Part shown: positions 1 through 10,975 of the stretch, in pieces
Layout of the letters: the number at the start of each line of letters is the position of its first letter
Numbering within the stretch: the first letter of the stretch is position 1
Assembly: GCA_025766275.1 (NCBI GenBank)
Contig: JAFKAC010000069.1
Coordinates: 62,001-126,000, forward strand
Direction of reading: 5' to 3'
DNA length: 64,000 nucleotides
Source of the DNA: Lactarius indigo
Taxonomy: Eukaryota; Basidiomycota; Agaricomycetes; Russulales; Russulaceae
Notes under the pieces: generated by a model
Seen by the model: the letters and a program-made list of their open reading frames with translations, nothing else
Told to the model about the DNA's origin: nothing
Databases searched by the model: none
Position numbers and translations under genes: made by a program

Positions 1-1271
1 CCACCCAATCCCAACTCGCAACCACCCTCACCCAGTCAGGAAGCGGCCAACCCAGTGGAGGAACGTCCTCCTCTACGGCTGCTCCAAGTGGTGGAGGACA
101 TCCTATGGGAGGAAGTGCACCGGCAGGTGGAAGCGGCCCTCTGGGAGGCTCAGGAAGCCATCATGGAGGCAGTGCGCCTGGAGGTGGAGGCAGTGCGCCT
201 GGAGGTGGAGGCGGTGCGCCTGGAGGTGGAGGCAGCGCGCCTGGAGGTGGAGGCGCAGCTGCAGGAGGAGGAGCAGCCCCGGGCCTCCTTAACGGGAGAC
301 TTGGAGGGAACGCCCCACCGGAGTTTACAGGAGATCGGGAATCAAGTTGGGCGTTTCTCAACGCCTTCTCCCTCTATCGAGGAATGAACCCCACCGTACA
401 ACAACTGGTGGTCCCGTACTCCCGCGCAATGACCCTCCTCTCCTACATCTGAGGCCCCCTCGTGGACAATTGGGTAAAAGAACAAATTCAGTGGCTTGTT
501 GCCCAACTAGTAGCAGGAGTGGCCCTAAATGAAGAAAACCTTTGGGACACTATTGAAGCACGATTCATTCAGGCCTACACTGATACCACACAACAACAAA
601 AGGCCCGGCACTCCATCCAAACTCTCAGAATGGAGAAAGAAGACATTGATACATACATTGCGAAATTCTCAAACCTCGCCAACAAAGCAGGATATAATAA
701 AGACGAAGCCACCACACTGGAAATTTTCCAGAAGGGACTCCCTAACACCCTCGTCGTAAACGCAATCAAATTCCATCATCCGATCACATGGGATGACTGG
801 AAAGCAGCCGTAACACTGCAACAAGCCGAATACCTCCTTCTGAAGGACAAACTCACGAAAGGAGGAAACAATAAACGAGGGGGAGCATCCCGTGACCAGT
901 GGTTGTTGGCGTTAAACAAGAACCGAGATCCCAACGCGATGGATGTCAGCCACACAAGAGCTAGAGCCACTTTAACAGACACCGAAAAACTGCAACTGCA
1001 GAAAGAAGGAAGATGCTTCCGCTGTCGAGGCCAAGGGCATATTTCCCGCAACTGCCCTCAGAAGTCTACCACCATCAAGACAACTGAAACCACAACTCCC
1101 GCAACCAGCGCCCCTACAACCGCCACTATCTCCATGACCGCATCATGCCCCCTTTCTAATGAAGAACAAGCGGATGCCCAGGTAGCAGCGCTATTCGCTC
1201 AAACCCCAGAAGTACGAGAATTGATGGTGGACAAATTATTTGGCCAGAAGAAGGATTTTCTGAACGCTTGA
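1..1271 (+). pseudogene. gag: Gypsy-1 gag, 5'-truncated, with one premature stop
   Basis: Structural capsid/nucleocapsid polyprotein. The frame is open from the window edge. A low-complexity Gly/Pro/Ser/Ala segment (about 100-300) precedes a Ty3-type capsid region (about 320-950; FSLYRGMN, TYIAKFSNLA) and one CCHC zinc knuckle at 1014-1055 (CFRCRGQGHISRNC). It ends at TGA 1269-1271 and overlaps pol. An in-frame TGA at 450-452 breaks the capsid region; the frame continues at once beyond it, and sister copies have a sense codon there (YIKGGAVSEW). Intact family members have a conserved N-terminal domain further upstream, which would lie off the window. Confidence 0.85.
164..260 (+). repeat. 21-bp tandem repeat in gypsy-1 gag
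   Basis: About four copies of a 21-bp unit of the form tggaggtggaggcagtgcgcc (179-199, 200-220, 221-241, then a diverged unit; a partial unit precedes them). In the gag frame it encodes GGGGSAP-like heptads, a flexible linker between the N-terminal part and the capsid. Other frames stay open across it only because of the repeat. Confidence 0.85.
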
Positions 1272-4200
1272 ACCTGGCGGCCTGGGCTAGAGCATTAAAA
1301 CTTAGCGTGTACAATAGCAGATTCCGATCCATGCGAATTCCAGTTCTTTTCAAATCTGCTCACGCGACGGCCGAACGAAATGTCCTCATCGATTCCGGTG
1401 CAACCGATAATTTTATAAGCGCCAACCTCCTGAAACGACTAAAGATAGCTTGGCTAGCTACCGAACGCCCCATCAAGATATGGAATGTGGATGGAACCCA
1501 CAATCAAGGAGGGGAAATCACCTCCTTCACCGACCTCACGGTCAAAATGGGAGGGAGGACCCAACATCTCAGGTTTCTTATCACCGACCTAGGAAATGAC
1601 GAAGTCATACTCGGATACCCCTGGTTCACAGCCTTCGAACCAAAGTTCCACTGGCGGGATGCCACCCTCGATGAAGAATTCCAACCAGTAGTAATCACCA
1701 GCCTAAATTTGTCAGACGAAGCCATGCCTACGGAAGCTACCATTAAGGCATTGGAGACGTATCAACTTGACGAACTGGCCTGGGAACAACTGGAAGGAGA
1801 AGAAACGCCATCCATCCGATTGCGAAAGACGACGACAGCATCGGAATTAGCACAACAAGAAGCCACAAAAAAGCCCCAGAAGACCTTTGAAGAAATGATT
1901 CCGGAAGAATATAGACGGCATCAAAAGGTGTTTAGTGAAGAAGCCTCCCAACGCTTCCCCCCTTCACGAACATGGGACCATGCCATTGACCTAATCCCAA
2001 ACGCCCCGGAAACCATGGACTGCAAGGTATACCCTCTTACAGTTCCAGAAACCGAAAAACTATCCGAATTTATAACGGAACATCTGGACAAGAGGTACAT
2101 ACAACCATCGAAATCCCCCTACGCATCTCCGTTCTTCTTTATCAAAAAGAAGGACGGGAAGTTACGCCCAGTACAAGATTACCGCCGACTCAACGAACTC
2201 ACAGTAAAAAACCACTACCCACTCCCCCTAATTCCGGAACTTATCGATCGAATCCGGAAAGCGCGGCTTTACTCTAAGCTCGACATACGATGGGGATATA
2301 ACAACGTCCGAATCAAACCAGGTGACGAGTGGAAAGTGGCATTCAAGACCAATCAGGGACTATTCGAGCCGAGAGTCATGTTTTTCAGACTTACCAATTC
2401 CCCATAGTACCTTTCAAACCATGATGGACACCATATTCCAAGAACTGGTGCTCACGGGAGAAGTCATCGTTTATATGGATGACATTCTCATCACAACTGC
2501 AGACAATCACGTCCACCACAGACAGGTATTACACCGCGTCCTAGACCTCTGTGATGAACATGATCTGTACATCAAACCGGAAAAATGCGTGTTCGAGGTT
2601 TACGAAGTGGAATACCTAGGACTAATCATTGGGCATGGCAAACTACGAATGGACCCCGTAAAAGTACAAGGAGTGCGAGATTGGAAGGCACCAAAATCCT
2701 TAAAAGAAGTACGAGCCTTTTTGGGGTTCTGCAATTTCTACCAGCGGTTCATAAGGGGCTTCTCCACAATAGCAAGGCCACTCCACGACCTCACAAAGAA
2801 GGACACACCTTGGGAATGGACAAATGCCAGACAACAAGCCTTCAATACCATCAAAGAACGAATCAGCTCCGAACCAGTACTCCTATTCCCAGATTTAGAT
2901 CAACCCTTCGAAATAGAAGTGGATGCTTCCAGCTACGCTCTGGGAGCAGTATTAAACCAAAAGGGACAAGATCGGAGAATGCACCTGGTTGCATTCTACT
3001 CCGAATCACTGACGGAAGCAGAACGCAACTATGATATCTACGATAGAGAGCTATTAGCCATCGTCAAGGCCCTGCGAACGTGGCGCACATATCTAATTGG
3101 TTCCCCTCACCTGATAACTATTCACACCGACCATGCCAACCTCCAATACTGGAAGGAACCAAGAAAAATCAGTAGGCGCGTGGCACGAGAATTCCAGGAA
3201 CTCTCTGAATACAATTTCATACTCAAACATATCCCCGGCACCAAGAACACCCAAGCAGACTCCCTATCTAGACGCCCTGACTATGACGATGGAACAACGG
3301 ATAACGACCATGTTACAGTACTACCAGAAGAAGTGTTCCTGAAAGTCACCCAATCGTCCATGCACGATATGGACATATGGACCCAAATTACTCAGAACAT
3401 GGAAGAATCGGCAGTACTTCCATGGGTTGAACCCCATAACCTAAAAAAGCACGATGGGCTATGGTGGAAGGGAGACGCCCTCATTGTTGTGGGAAACAAC
3501 GACCTTAAGCGGGGGGTAATCACCTTTTTCCACGACACTCCGAGCGCCGGACATCCAGGAATCGCCAATACCCTAGAACTAGTACGACGCGACTTCTGGT
3601 GGCCGAATATGCGAAAAGATGTGGAAGCGTACGTCAAGGGATGTGCCATCTGTCAAAGCAACAAGATTAACCCTCATCGACAAAAGCCACACTTGTTCCC
3701 CATCACCACAGACCCAACAGCCGAACCCTTTAAAGTGGTAGCAATGGACTTCATAGTCAAACTCCCCATATCAAATGGATTCGATTCAATTCTCACCATC
3801 ACTGATCACAATTGCTCAAAGGCATCAATATTCATTCCCTGTAATGAGACCATCACATCAGAAGGGGTGGCCAAACTTTATCTCCAACACGTATACCCTC
3901 ATTATGGCCTACCCAGAAAAATCATATCCGATTGAGACCCCAGATTTGCATCTACTTTCATGAGACAACTGTGCCACACCCTGGGAATACAACAAAACAT
4001 ATCATCGGCATATCACCCACAGACCGATGGTCAGTCGGAACGCACCAACCAATGGCTGGAACAATACTTACGACACTGGTGCAATGTACGGCAAGACAAT
4101 TGGGCGGAAGTCCTACCGATGGCACAATTCGCGCATAACTCATGGGCTAATGCCACAACCAAACACTCACCATTCTCACTCCTTATGGGATGGGAACCGC

Positions 4201-4802
4201 GGACCACCTGGAACCCCAAACTGTCGAGCTGCCCAGCCGTAGATCAACGATTGGAAGAGCTGCTAGTACTCAGGCAACACGCCCAAGACAGCATTAAACA
4301 TGCGCAATGCCTCATGATGCAACAAGGCAAAACAGGATTCACACCCTATCAACAAGGAGACCAAGTATGGCTAGAAGGGACAAACCTCCATACCTTCTAC
4401 CCCACAAGTAAACTAGCCCCAAAGAGATACGGACCATTCAAAATAACGAAAGTTCTATCAGACATTTCCTACGAACTCAAACTCCCCGCTATGTGGAAGA
4501 TCCACCCGGTATTCCATGCGAACCTTCTCACACCGTATAAAGAGACGGAGATACACGGCGTAAACTTTACCCGACCTCCACCTGACCTTATCAATGGAGA
4601 AGAGGAGTATGAAGTGGAGCGCATTGAAGACGCCCAAGCACGAGGATGAGGGCGCAAACTCCACTACCTAGTAAAGTGGAAAGGATTCCCACCGAGTGAC
4701 AATACGTGGGAACCTGCAACTAACATGACCCATGCCGCAGACGCCATCAAGGACTACTATAGACAACACCCATCCGCCAAAGGGGCTGGACGAACAACAT
4801 AA
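1268..4802 (+). pseudogene. pol: Gypsy-1 pol: protease, RT, RNase H, integrase, chromodomain
   Basis: Replication and integration polyprotein. In order: aspartic protease (LIDSGATDNFI near 1390), RT (KKDGKLRPVQDYRRLN near 2145; catalytic YMDD near 2475), RNase H (EVDASSYALGAVL near 2920), integrase HHCC zinc finger (HPGI to CAICQSNK, 3550-3665), integrase core (DFI, an ISD/DPRF site, and ERTNQWLEQYL as the third acidic residue), then a chromodomain (EEYEVERI to [14 protein letters not shown], about 4605-4715). Damage: a one-base insertion near 2405 creates TAG and shifts the frame, TGA at 3933-3935 and TGA at 4647-4649. At both TGA sites the sister copies have Arg. The frame closes at TAA 4800-4802, so the tail needs a further shift. 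The pol frame is open a few codons upstream of 1268, in the -1 overlap with gag. Confidence 0.9.
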
Positions 4803-4842
4803 AAGGAGCTCAACCACCCTAAGGAGTTCCCCCAGCCCCGCA

Positions 4843-5716
4843 ATGTCCAACACGCCAGTCCTCGACACCACCCCCATTCACGTCCTCAGTAACCCGCAAC
4901 TTGAAGCCGCCCTTGAACGAGGGATCATTACCATTGATCTCTTAGACGTCCCCCGACTATCACCACCACCGTCTCCCCAGCTCACCATGACTATTGACCC
5001 CGTTCCCATAATACCCTGAACTCCAGAACGAGAACCTGGAGAACTCACCCCGTCGACACCAGAAGAAGGACAATATTCCCCCACACCTCCTCTGCAACAG
5101 TCACACACTCCCCCACCCGAACCACCCGCACCTTCGCCACCATCTTCCTCACCCTCCACACCACCACCACCACTCGAGCCCTTTACCCCCGTCCGCGTCC
5201 ACACACCCATTGACTACAACTGACCTGACTCCCCTCCTGACGACACTGATGACCCCGGCGCCCCCTTCTTCCCAAACACACTAGGCACCCCAAAGTTTTA
5301 CCCCCTACAGATCCCACTACCTGACGGTGGATCCAACACTGTGAAGTATATCTACTATCGCAAAGGATTCACCGAGGTAGTAGGAACGATGGGCGCCAAA
5401 CAACCACACTATGGGGAAACAGTCTATCTCTCGTCACTTAGGCCTAACGTCTCGGCACCCCCCTTCACAGCCGAACAACTCCAGTTCTTCAACCCCCATG
5501 ACATTCGCGCTTGTGCCTTAGATGAAACCCTCATCAAACTCAACTCTCCATGTCTCACAGCTGAAGTCACTAGGCTGCACACCAGGCTTCTCGCTCTCAA
5601 AGCAATCAATGAAAAGTGCGAGAAACTGGAGGAAGACGCACGCAAACTATGGTCGGAACGACTCATGGTGGACCTAATGCTGGCGAGTACCAAGAGAAGG
5701 CTCCAGTATGCAGGGG
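4843..5716 (+). pseudogene. Gypsy-1 post-chromodomain tail, proximal part
   Basis: Pro/Ser/Thr-rich coding sequence directly after the chromodomain, one frame away from pol, with a possible start at ATG 4843 (MSNTPVLDTTPIHVLS). Its distal part (about 5300-5716) is homologous to the C-terminal tail of gypsy-2, -3 and -4 pol, shown by PCLTAEVTRLHTR here against ESLTAEVTRFRAA there, followed by a charged, probably coiled-coil, helix. TGA at 5017-5019 and 5221-5223 interrupt it. Function unknown. In the sister copies the same region is fused to pol in frame, so here it is either a frameshifted pol tail or a separate ORF3. Confidence 0.7.
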
Positions 5717-6204
5717 TGTAACGCCGTCACGACGTTAGCTCGACTTGAGCTCGATGAAGGCGGTAACAACTTAGCGAATGTCTTGAAGACTCGAAGGTCC
5801 AAGCGTAAATAGCGATGAACACTCGAAGGTGCACCCTACTTTGCGAAGGCGATAGTTCTTAGAGAGAGAGAGAGAGAGAGAGAGAAGAAGACAAGTGACG
5901 ATTCAAGAAGACCAAGATGGCGTATCTTGGTCTTCACAAGACGGTTTAAATACAAGTCAAGCAGGCTTTCAAGCGCTGCTATGAGTCACAGTAAGGTAGC
6001 GTCCAACGTATCGCAGAAACATCTCGAACCCTAATACTACTGGTACCTGTACTAGTATCGAGTCATGCAGGCACCGCTCAGTCAGCTATCAGTCGTATCG
6101 CCTATCGCACCACCGTATCACCGTAAGTAAGTCCGCAACTAATCTACCTTACAGCCGTAGTTGCAACCGGTACAGTAAGGGTAGAATCGAGTCGAAACGT
6201 AACA
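5717..6204 (-). repeat. 3' LTR of gypsy-2
   Basis: 488 bp, starting TGTAACGCCG and ending CGTAACA on the plus strand. It carries an AG microsatellite (about 5860-5885), a TATA-like TTTAAATA (5945-5952, read on the minus strand) and a perfect hairpin at 5908-5934. Nearly identical to 13045-13532. Confidence 0.95.
5908..5934 (-). promoter_or_regulatory. U3/R hairpin next to the TATA box (self-priming arm)
   Basis: Inverted repeat with 11-bp arms (AAGACCAAGAT and ATCTTGGTCTT) and a 5-base loop. In the sense direction it lies about 30 bp after the TATA-like box, where transcription would start. The downstream arm is complementary to the primer site after the 5' LTR. The same hairpin recurs at 13236-13262, 16478-16504, 15283-15309, 40104-40130 and its partner LTRs, and in weaker form near 62053-62080. 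Confidence 0.7.
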
Positions 6205-6235
6205 TCACCTCTCTTTCTGGCGTGAGACCCCAGGC

Positions 6236-9200
6236 TCACCGAAAGTCTCTGGGCGGCCAACTGCGCTGTTCATCGGCAATGCGCTCCAATGCGGTAGCGC
6301 GCTCCAAACGGTAAATGGCGTCACGCCTGTCGTCCTGTGCGCACTCGATCATAGCACGGAGTTGACTCACCCTCGCTCGGAGTCGATCCAGTTCGTAACT
6401 GGCCGCGCGGAAGCGCGTGACCTCGGCAGTGAGCGACTCGTCGTTGATGCGATTCAACGCGCGGTCGGTGATCTTGTCCGCTTCGAAGACGACGAGGTCT
6501 TCGTGCGGATACGTGGGGCGGAGTGCCGCGGATACGTGGGGCTCGGCGTAGAAGGGCTTACCATAGACGTGCGGCGAACCCGGTATGACTCCTAGTATGA
6601 GGGGGTCTGCCCCTCCGATGATTTGGACATGCGACGCGTCCCTCTCTACTCCATCGGGTCCGGTGATGGGGTATCGAATGTAATGGGGTCGTCGGTTCGC
6701 CCGGAACCCTTCAGGCGCAATGACATGCGCGGGGTCCTCGGCGGCGGTGAATGGACGGTGATCGGCGGCACCAGGCACGCGCACACGTCCTCGATACATG
6801 GGGGACCCGTCGGAGTAGACGAGCCAGGGTGTGATGAGGGGATTATCAGGGTCGCGTTTCGTTCGAAGGAAGGTGTGTCTCGCCGGGTAATAATCTTCGT
6901 CGTCATGGCCAGCCTCAGCTGCCGCCATCGCTGCCGTCGCTCGCGCATCTCCCTCAGTCGGGCCGCCGCCGAGTCCAGCTGCTCCTTCTGCCACTCCGCC
7001 GCTACCCTCTTCCAACCCTCCAATTCGTACTCCATCAGCGCTTGAACGCTGGTCGTTGCTCGGGAAAACTCCGCGAACGCCGATGAGGTCGTCGCTTGGG
7101 GGGATAGCGGCGATGGGTTCGCGCTCGCCGCGATCGTTTCGGAAGACGTGGACGACAGCTCGGTCGTCGTCGGGGGTAGTTGTCGGGTCTGGGAATCTGG
7201 TGGCCACGTTGATCCACTCTTGCGCGGTGATAGGCCCCTCTGCTGGTGCAAGAGGAGTCCATGGCGTGAGCTGAGTGTTGGGAATTTCGGTGTCGCTGTC
7301 CTCCGCGAGGAGGGCGCGGGCGTCTTCGGCGAGGGAGTCGAGGAGTTGCGCCTGTGTGACATGTCGCAGTGGGGAAGTGGGCATGAGAGTAGTGGTTGAG
7401 CGAAGGAAGAGGGGGTGACTGTCCTCTGTCCGAGCGACTCCCACTTTATCTCTTCCTCCGTGGGTTCGCGTTTCCTGATACAGGCGAAGTGCCTCCGGTG
7501 CAAAGACATCATCTTTGTTGACCCACTGGTTCTCCGAGTCCGGGTATCCCTTCCATTTGATCAAGTATTGGAGGCGTCTTCCTCTGCCGAAGTGCCGAGT
7601 GTCTAGGATGGCCTCGACCTCGTATTCTTCTTCCCCATCAATCAGCTCGGGCGGCGGTCGTGTGAAGTTTTCCCCGTGTAAGGGGGTTTGTTTATACGGT
7701 GTGAGAAGATCGATGTGGAACACTGGATGGATGCTCCACTGTGTGGGAAGTTCCAATCTATAATTGTATGGGGACATCACCTGTATCACCCGGAAGGGTC
7801 CGTGGCGTCGCGCCGCTAATTTTGCTGTTGGCTGATTAGTTCGGAGGTGTTTGCCCTCGAGCCACACGAGGTCGTTGACGCTGAACTTGGGCGTATCTTT
7901 GTTGCGTACCCATGACTCTTGCGCCCTCTTCATGAGTCGTTGGGCGTCGTCTCTCGCTTCCTTTAGTTGTGTCAGCCGTGTAGTGGCGAGGGGGATGGGA
8001 GATGGCTTATCCGTCCAGTCCGCTTGTGGATTATACCCCCTCAGAAGTTGGAACGGCGATTCTTTAGTGTGCTCATGTGGCCAGTTGTTATGAGCGAATT
8101 CGGCGATTGGTAGATAAGCTTCCCAGTTATCTTGCCGCTCGTTTACCCAAAAACGTAGGTATTGTTCCAGCCACTGATTAGTGCGTTCGGACTGTCCGTC
8201 AGTACGTGGGTGGTATGCGGTTGATATATTCTGTTGAATCCCCAGAATGCGGCATACTTCCCTGGTGAATTTGGACGTGAAGCGTGGGTCGCGGTCGCTT
8301 ATTATTTTGCGCGGTAGTCCGAAGCGTTTGAACACCTGGGCGACGTATAGAGCCGCCGTTTCTTCCGCGGTGATTTCTTCTCGACACGGGATGAAAATCG
8401 AGGCCTTGCTGCAGTCGTGGTCTGTGACTGTTAATATGCTGTCGTACCCCCTGGAAGTGGGGAGTTTGGTGATGAAGTCCACTGCCACCGTATGGAATGG
8501 CGTGGCTTCCAATATTGGCGTGATGGGATGCAGCGCGGCTCGTATGGGCCTCGTATTGACCTTGTTCCTTTGGCATTCTGCGCAGCCTTGCACGTATTCA
8601 TATACGTCCTTTCGGAGTCGCGGCCACCAGTAGTGTCTCTCCAGGATGCGTTGGGTTTTCGCAATTCCCGGGTGGCCATGTATCGGTAGGTCGTGATGGT
8701 CGTGTATCAGTACTCGCTGAATCGATGCTGGTCCGGTGATTACGAACCTGCCGTCTTTGTACCATTCTCCTTGTATTTTCTTGAGGTGATAAGGGTCGAT
8801 CCACATCTTAATCACCTTTTCGTCTTGTTGATGACGTGGTTGTAGTAAATTTGGGTTGGCGATGAAGGTGCGTGCGGTGTTAAGGGTTCGTACGAAGACT
8901 TCGGGTGGTAAAACCACCACTTCACTGTTGTCCTCGACCCCCTGGTCATAATCCGGTCGTCTCGACAGTGCGTCTGCCCGTCCGTTGTTCTTTCCCTTAA
9001 TGTGGTGAATTTCGAAGTCGTATTCAGACAGTTCAAGCACTTCCCTGGCGACTCGTCTACTGATCTTTTGCGGTGACTTCCAGTATTGGAGGTTTAGATG
9101 GTCGGAGTAGATCTTGATTTTGTGGGGGGCGCCTGCGAGAAGTGGTCGCCAGTTTCGTAGGGCTTTGACTATCGCAAGCAGCTCTAGGTCGTAGATGTCG

Positions 9201-10975
9201 TAGTTTCTTTCGGCTTCGGAAAGCGTCGCCGAGTAGTAACCTATGGGGTGTCGCTTGCCGTCAGATTTCTTTTGCAGTAGTACGGCTCCCACCGCGTAAC
9301 CCGAAGCGTCCACTTCCAACTCAAATGGGTCTTGAAGGACGGGGTGTGCCAGCACCGGTTCTTTCGTTACAAGACTTTTTAGGGTATTGAACGCTTGTTC
9401 CTCTTCCTTCGTCCACCGCCACTCTTCGTCCTTTCGTGTCAGCTTGGTGAGTGGTTTGGCGTGAGTTGCGAAACCGCGGATAAAAGGTCTGTAAAAGTTA
9501 CAGAAGCCGAGAAAAGAGCGGACGTCTTTCACTTTCGTTGGTGTTGGCCAGTCTTTGATACCTTGAACTTTTACAGGGTCCATTCGGGTCACCCCCCTTT
9601 CAAGGATTACCCCCAGGTAATCCATCCGCGGTTGATGGAACAGGCATTTCTCGAGCTTGAAGTAAAGGTCGTGCTCCTCCGCGACACGCAGTACGTCGCG
9701 GACCGCGTTGACGTGGGCCTGTAGGTCGTGATCGAAATGGGTGGCGATCCCAATGTCGTCCATGTATACGCGTATGGTGGTGCCCAGCCATTCGTGTTTC
9801 GCAATAGTGTCACGGTAGATATGGTTCATCATGGCCTGGAAGGTGGCGGGTGAGTTGGTGAGTCCGAAGAACATGACTGTGGGCTCGAAGAGGCCGAATT
9901 TAGTCTTGAACGCCGCCTTTTCTTGATCGCCATCGCGAATGCGTATGTTATTATATCCCCACCGGATGTCGAGTTTCGTATAAATATGAGCGTTGCTGAG
10001 GTCGAGGATAAGATCTTGTATTAGCGGTAGCGGGTATTGATTTCGAATGGTGTGAGAGTTAATGACCCGGTAGTCCTGTACCGGGCGTAGTTTTCCGTCC
10101 TTCTTTTTAATGAAAAAGAAGGAGGACGCGTACGGGGAGATAGAGGGGCGTAAGTATCCCTGCTTCAGCTTTTCCTCCAGGAACTCCTTGAGTTCGCTTT
10201 CTTCTCGTTGGGTCATAGGGTAGATTTTGCAGTCGATGGCGGCCGGCGCGGACGGTTTGAAGTCTATTGCGTGGTCCCACGGCCTTGCCGGGGGGAAGCG
10301 ATGTGAGGCTTGCTCGTTGAAAAGTTTGGCAAACATTGCGTATTCTTCGGGGAGCACGGCTGCCGTTTGGTGTTGCTTTGCTTGTATGGCCAACTCCGTC
10401 GAGGTTGTGGTGTTGATGCGCGTTTCTTCTTCTAGTTCTTGCACAATGTCTTCCTTCTCAGCCGTAATAAGGGCTCGAATGGCTGTTGTTGATAACAATG
10501 CTTCAGTAGTTGCTAATATCACTGGCTGCATGTCGGGGTGCATAGTGGCGGTGGCCCAGCTGATCGTTGGCTCGAATGCACTTAGCCATGGATAGCCAAG
10601 TACCATGTCTTCGCTTCCGAGGTCGGTGATTAGGAAGGTCATTTGCTTTATCTGTCCTCGTGTTTTCACTTCTAGGTTAACATAATGAGTGATTAACCCA
10701 GCTTTGTTTTCCGTGTTGTCTATATTCCATATTTTTCGAGGCGTGGTCAGCGGCAGTGTTTGAATGCCTGCTCGTTTCGTCAAGCTAGGTCGAATGAAGT
10801 TGTCGGTTGCGCCCGAATCGACCAGCGCATTTGTTTCAGTCGTTTGGTAATTCGTACGGACAGTTACTGGAATTCGCATAGATTGATAGCGTGTTGTCAC
10901 AATTACAGAATTACATTGAAGAGCCCTCACCCAGACTGACGGGTTCAGGCGTCCCGAAAACCCTCTTTTCCCCAC
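6236..10975 (-). CDS. pol: Gypsy-2 pol polyprotein with chromodomain and C-terminal tail (1579 aa)
   Basis: Intact 1579-codon frame. Protease LVDSGATDNFI (about residue 50); RT with KKDGKLRPVQDYR and catalytic YMDD (about residue 403); RNase H (EVDASGYAVGAVL, TRP..); integrase HHCC finger (HPGIAKTQ to CAECQRNK) and DDE core (AVDFITKL, ISDRDPRFTS, ERTNQWLEQYL); chromodomain EEYEVEAILD to LIKWKGYPDSENQW; then about 380 residues with no recognised domain, ending RDFR. The frame begins with GTG, not ATG, in the -1 frame over the end of gag, which suggests expression by frameshifting. The start shown is only the first codon of the overlap. It should encode all enzymes needed for copying and integration. 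Confidence 0.93.
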   Translation of the reverse strand: MGKRGFSGRLNPSVWVRALQCNSVIVTTRYQSMRIPVTVRTNYQTTETNALVDSGATDNFIRPSLTKRAGIQTLPLTTPRKIWNIDNTENKAGLITHYVNLEVKTRGQIKQMTFLITDLGSEDMVLGYPWLSAFEPTISWATATMHPDMQPVILATTEALLSTTAIRALITAEKEDIVQELEEETRINTTTSTELAIQAKQHQTAAVLPEEYAMFAKLFNEQASHRFPPARPWDHAIDFKPSAPAAIDCKIYPMTQREESELKEFLEEKLKQGYLRPSISPYASSFFFIKKKDGKLRPVQDYRVINSHTIRNQYPLPLIQDLILDLSNAHIYTKLDIRWGYNNIRIRDGDQEKAAFKTKFGLFEPTVMFFGLTNSPATFQAMMNHIYRDTIAKHEWLGTTIRVYMDDIGIATHFDHDLQAHVNAVRDVLRVAEEHDLYFKLEKCLFHQPRMDYLGVILERGVTRMDPVKVQGIKDWPTPTKVKDVRSFLGFCNFYRPFIRGFATHAKPLTKLTRKDEEWRWTKEEEQAFNTLKSLVTKEPVLAHPVLQDPFELEVDASGYAVGAVLLQKKSDGKRHPIGYYSATLSEAERNYDIYDLELLAIVKALRNWRPLLAGAPHKIKIYSDHLNLQYWKSPQKISRRVAREVLELSEYDFEIHHIKGKNNGRADALSRRPDYDQGVEDNSEVVVLPPEVFVRTLNTARTFIANPNLLQPRHQQDEKVIKMWIDPYHLKKIQGEWYKDGRFVITGPASIQRVLIHDHHDLPIHGHPGIAKTQRILERHYWWPRLRKDVYEYVQGCAECQRNKVNTRPIRAALHPITPILEATPFHTVAVDFITKLPTSRGYDSILTVTDHDCSKASIFIPCREEITAEETAALYVAQVFKRFGLPRKIISDRDPRFTSKFTREVCRILGIQQNISTAYHPRTDGQSERTNQWLEQYLRFWVNERQDNWEAYLPIAEFAHNNWPHEHTKESPFQLLRGYNPQADWTDKPSPIPLATTRLTQLKEARDDAQRLMKRAQESWVRNKDTPKFSVNDLVWLEGKHLRTNQPTAKLAARRHGPFRVIQVMSPYNYRLELPTQWSIHPVFHIDLLTPYKQTPLHGENFTRPPPELIDGEEEYEVEAILDTRHFGRGRRLQYLIKWKGYPDSENQWVNKDDVFAPEALRLYQETRTHGGRDKVGVARTEDSHPLFLRSTTTLMPTSPLRHVTQAQLLDSLAEDARALLAEDSDTEIPNTQLTPWTPLAPAEGPITAQEWINVATRFPDPTTTPDDDRAVVHVFRNDRGEREPIAAIPPSDDLIGVRGVFPSNDQRSSADGVRIGGLEEGSGGVAEGAAGLGGGPTEGDARATAAMAAAEAGHDDEDYYPARHTFLRTKRDPDNPLITPWLVYSDGSPMYRGRVRVPGAADHRPFTAAEDPAHVIAPEGFRANRRPHYIRYPITGPDGVERDASHVQIIGGADPLILGVIPGSPHVYGKPFYAEPHVSAALRPTYPHEDLVVFEADKITDRALNRINDESLTAEVTRFRAASYELDRLRARVSQLRAMIECAQDDRRDAIYRLERATALERIADEQRSWPPRDFR

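Noticed and set aside
55..387. Open frame with EVEAVRL repeats
   Set aside because: A shifted reading of the 21-bp gag repeat; the gag frame (105 onwards) is the one with capsid and knuckle homology.
5860..5890. AG-repeat tract as a possible satellite or CRISPR-like array
   Set aside because: A simple dinucleotide microsatellite inside the LTR, copied at 13189, 16413 and 24370; no spacers.
6646..7512. 288-codon minus-strand frame overlapping gypsy-2 pol
   Set aside because: Another frame of the GC-rich pol tail; similar spurious frames occur at 45867-46592 in gypsy-3, and the pol frame alone has homologs.
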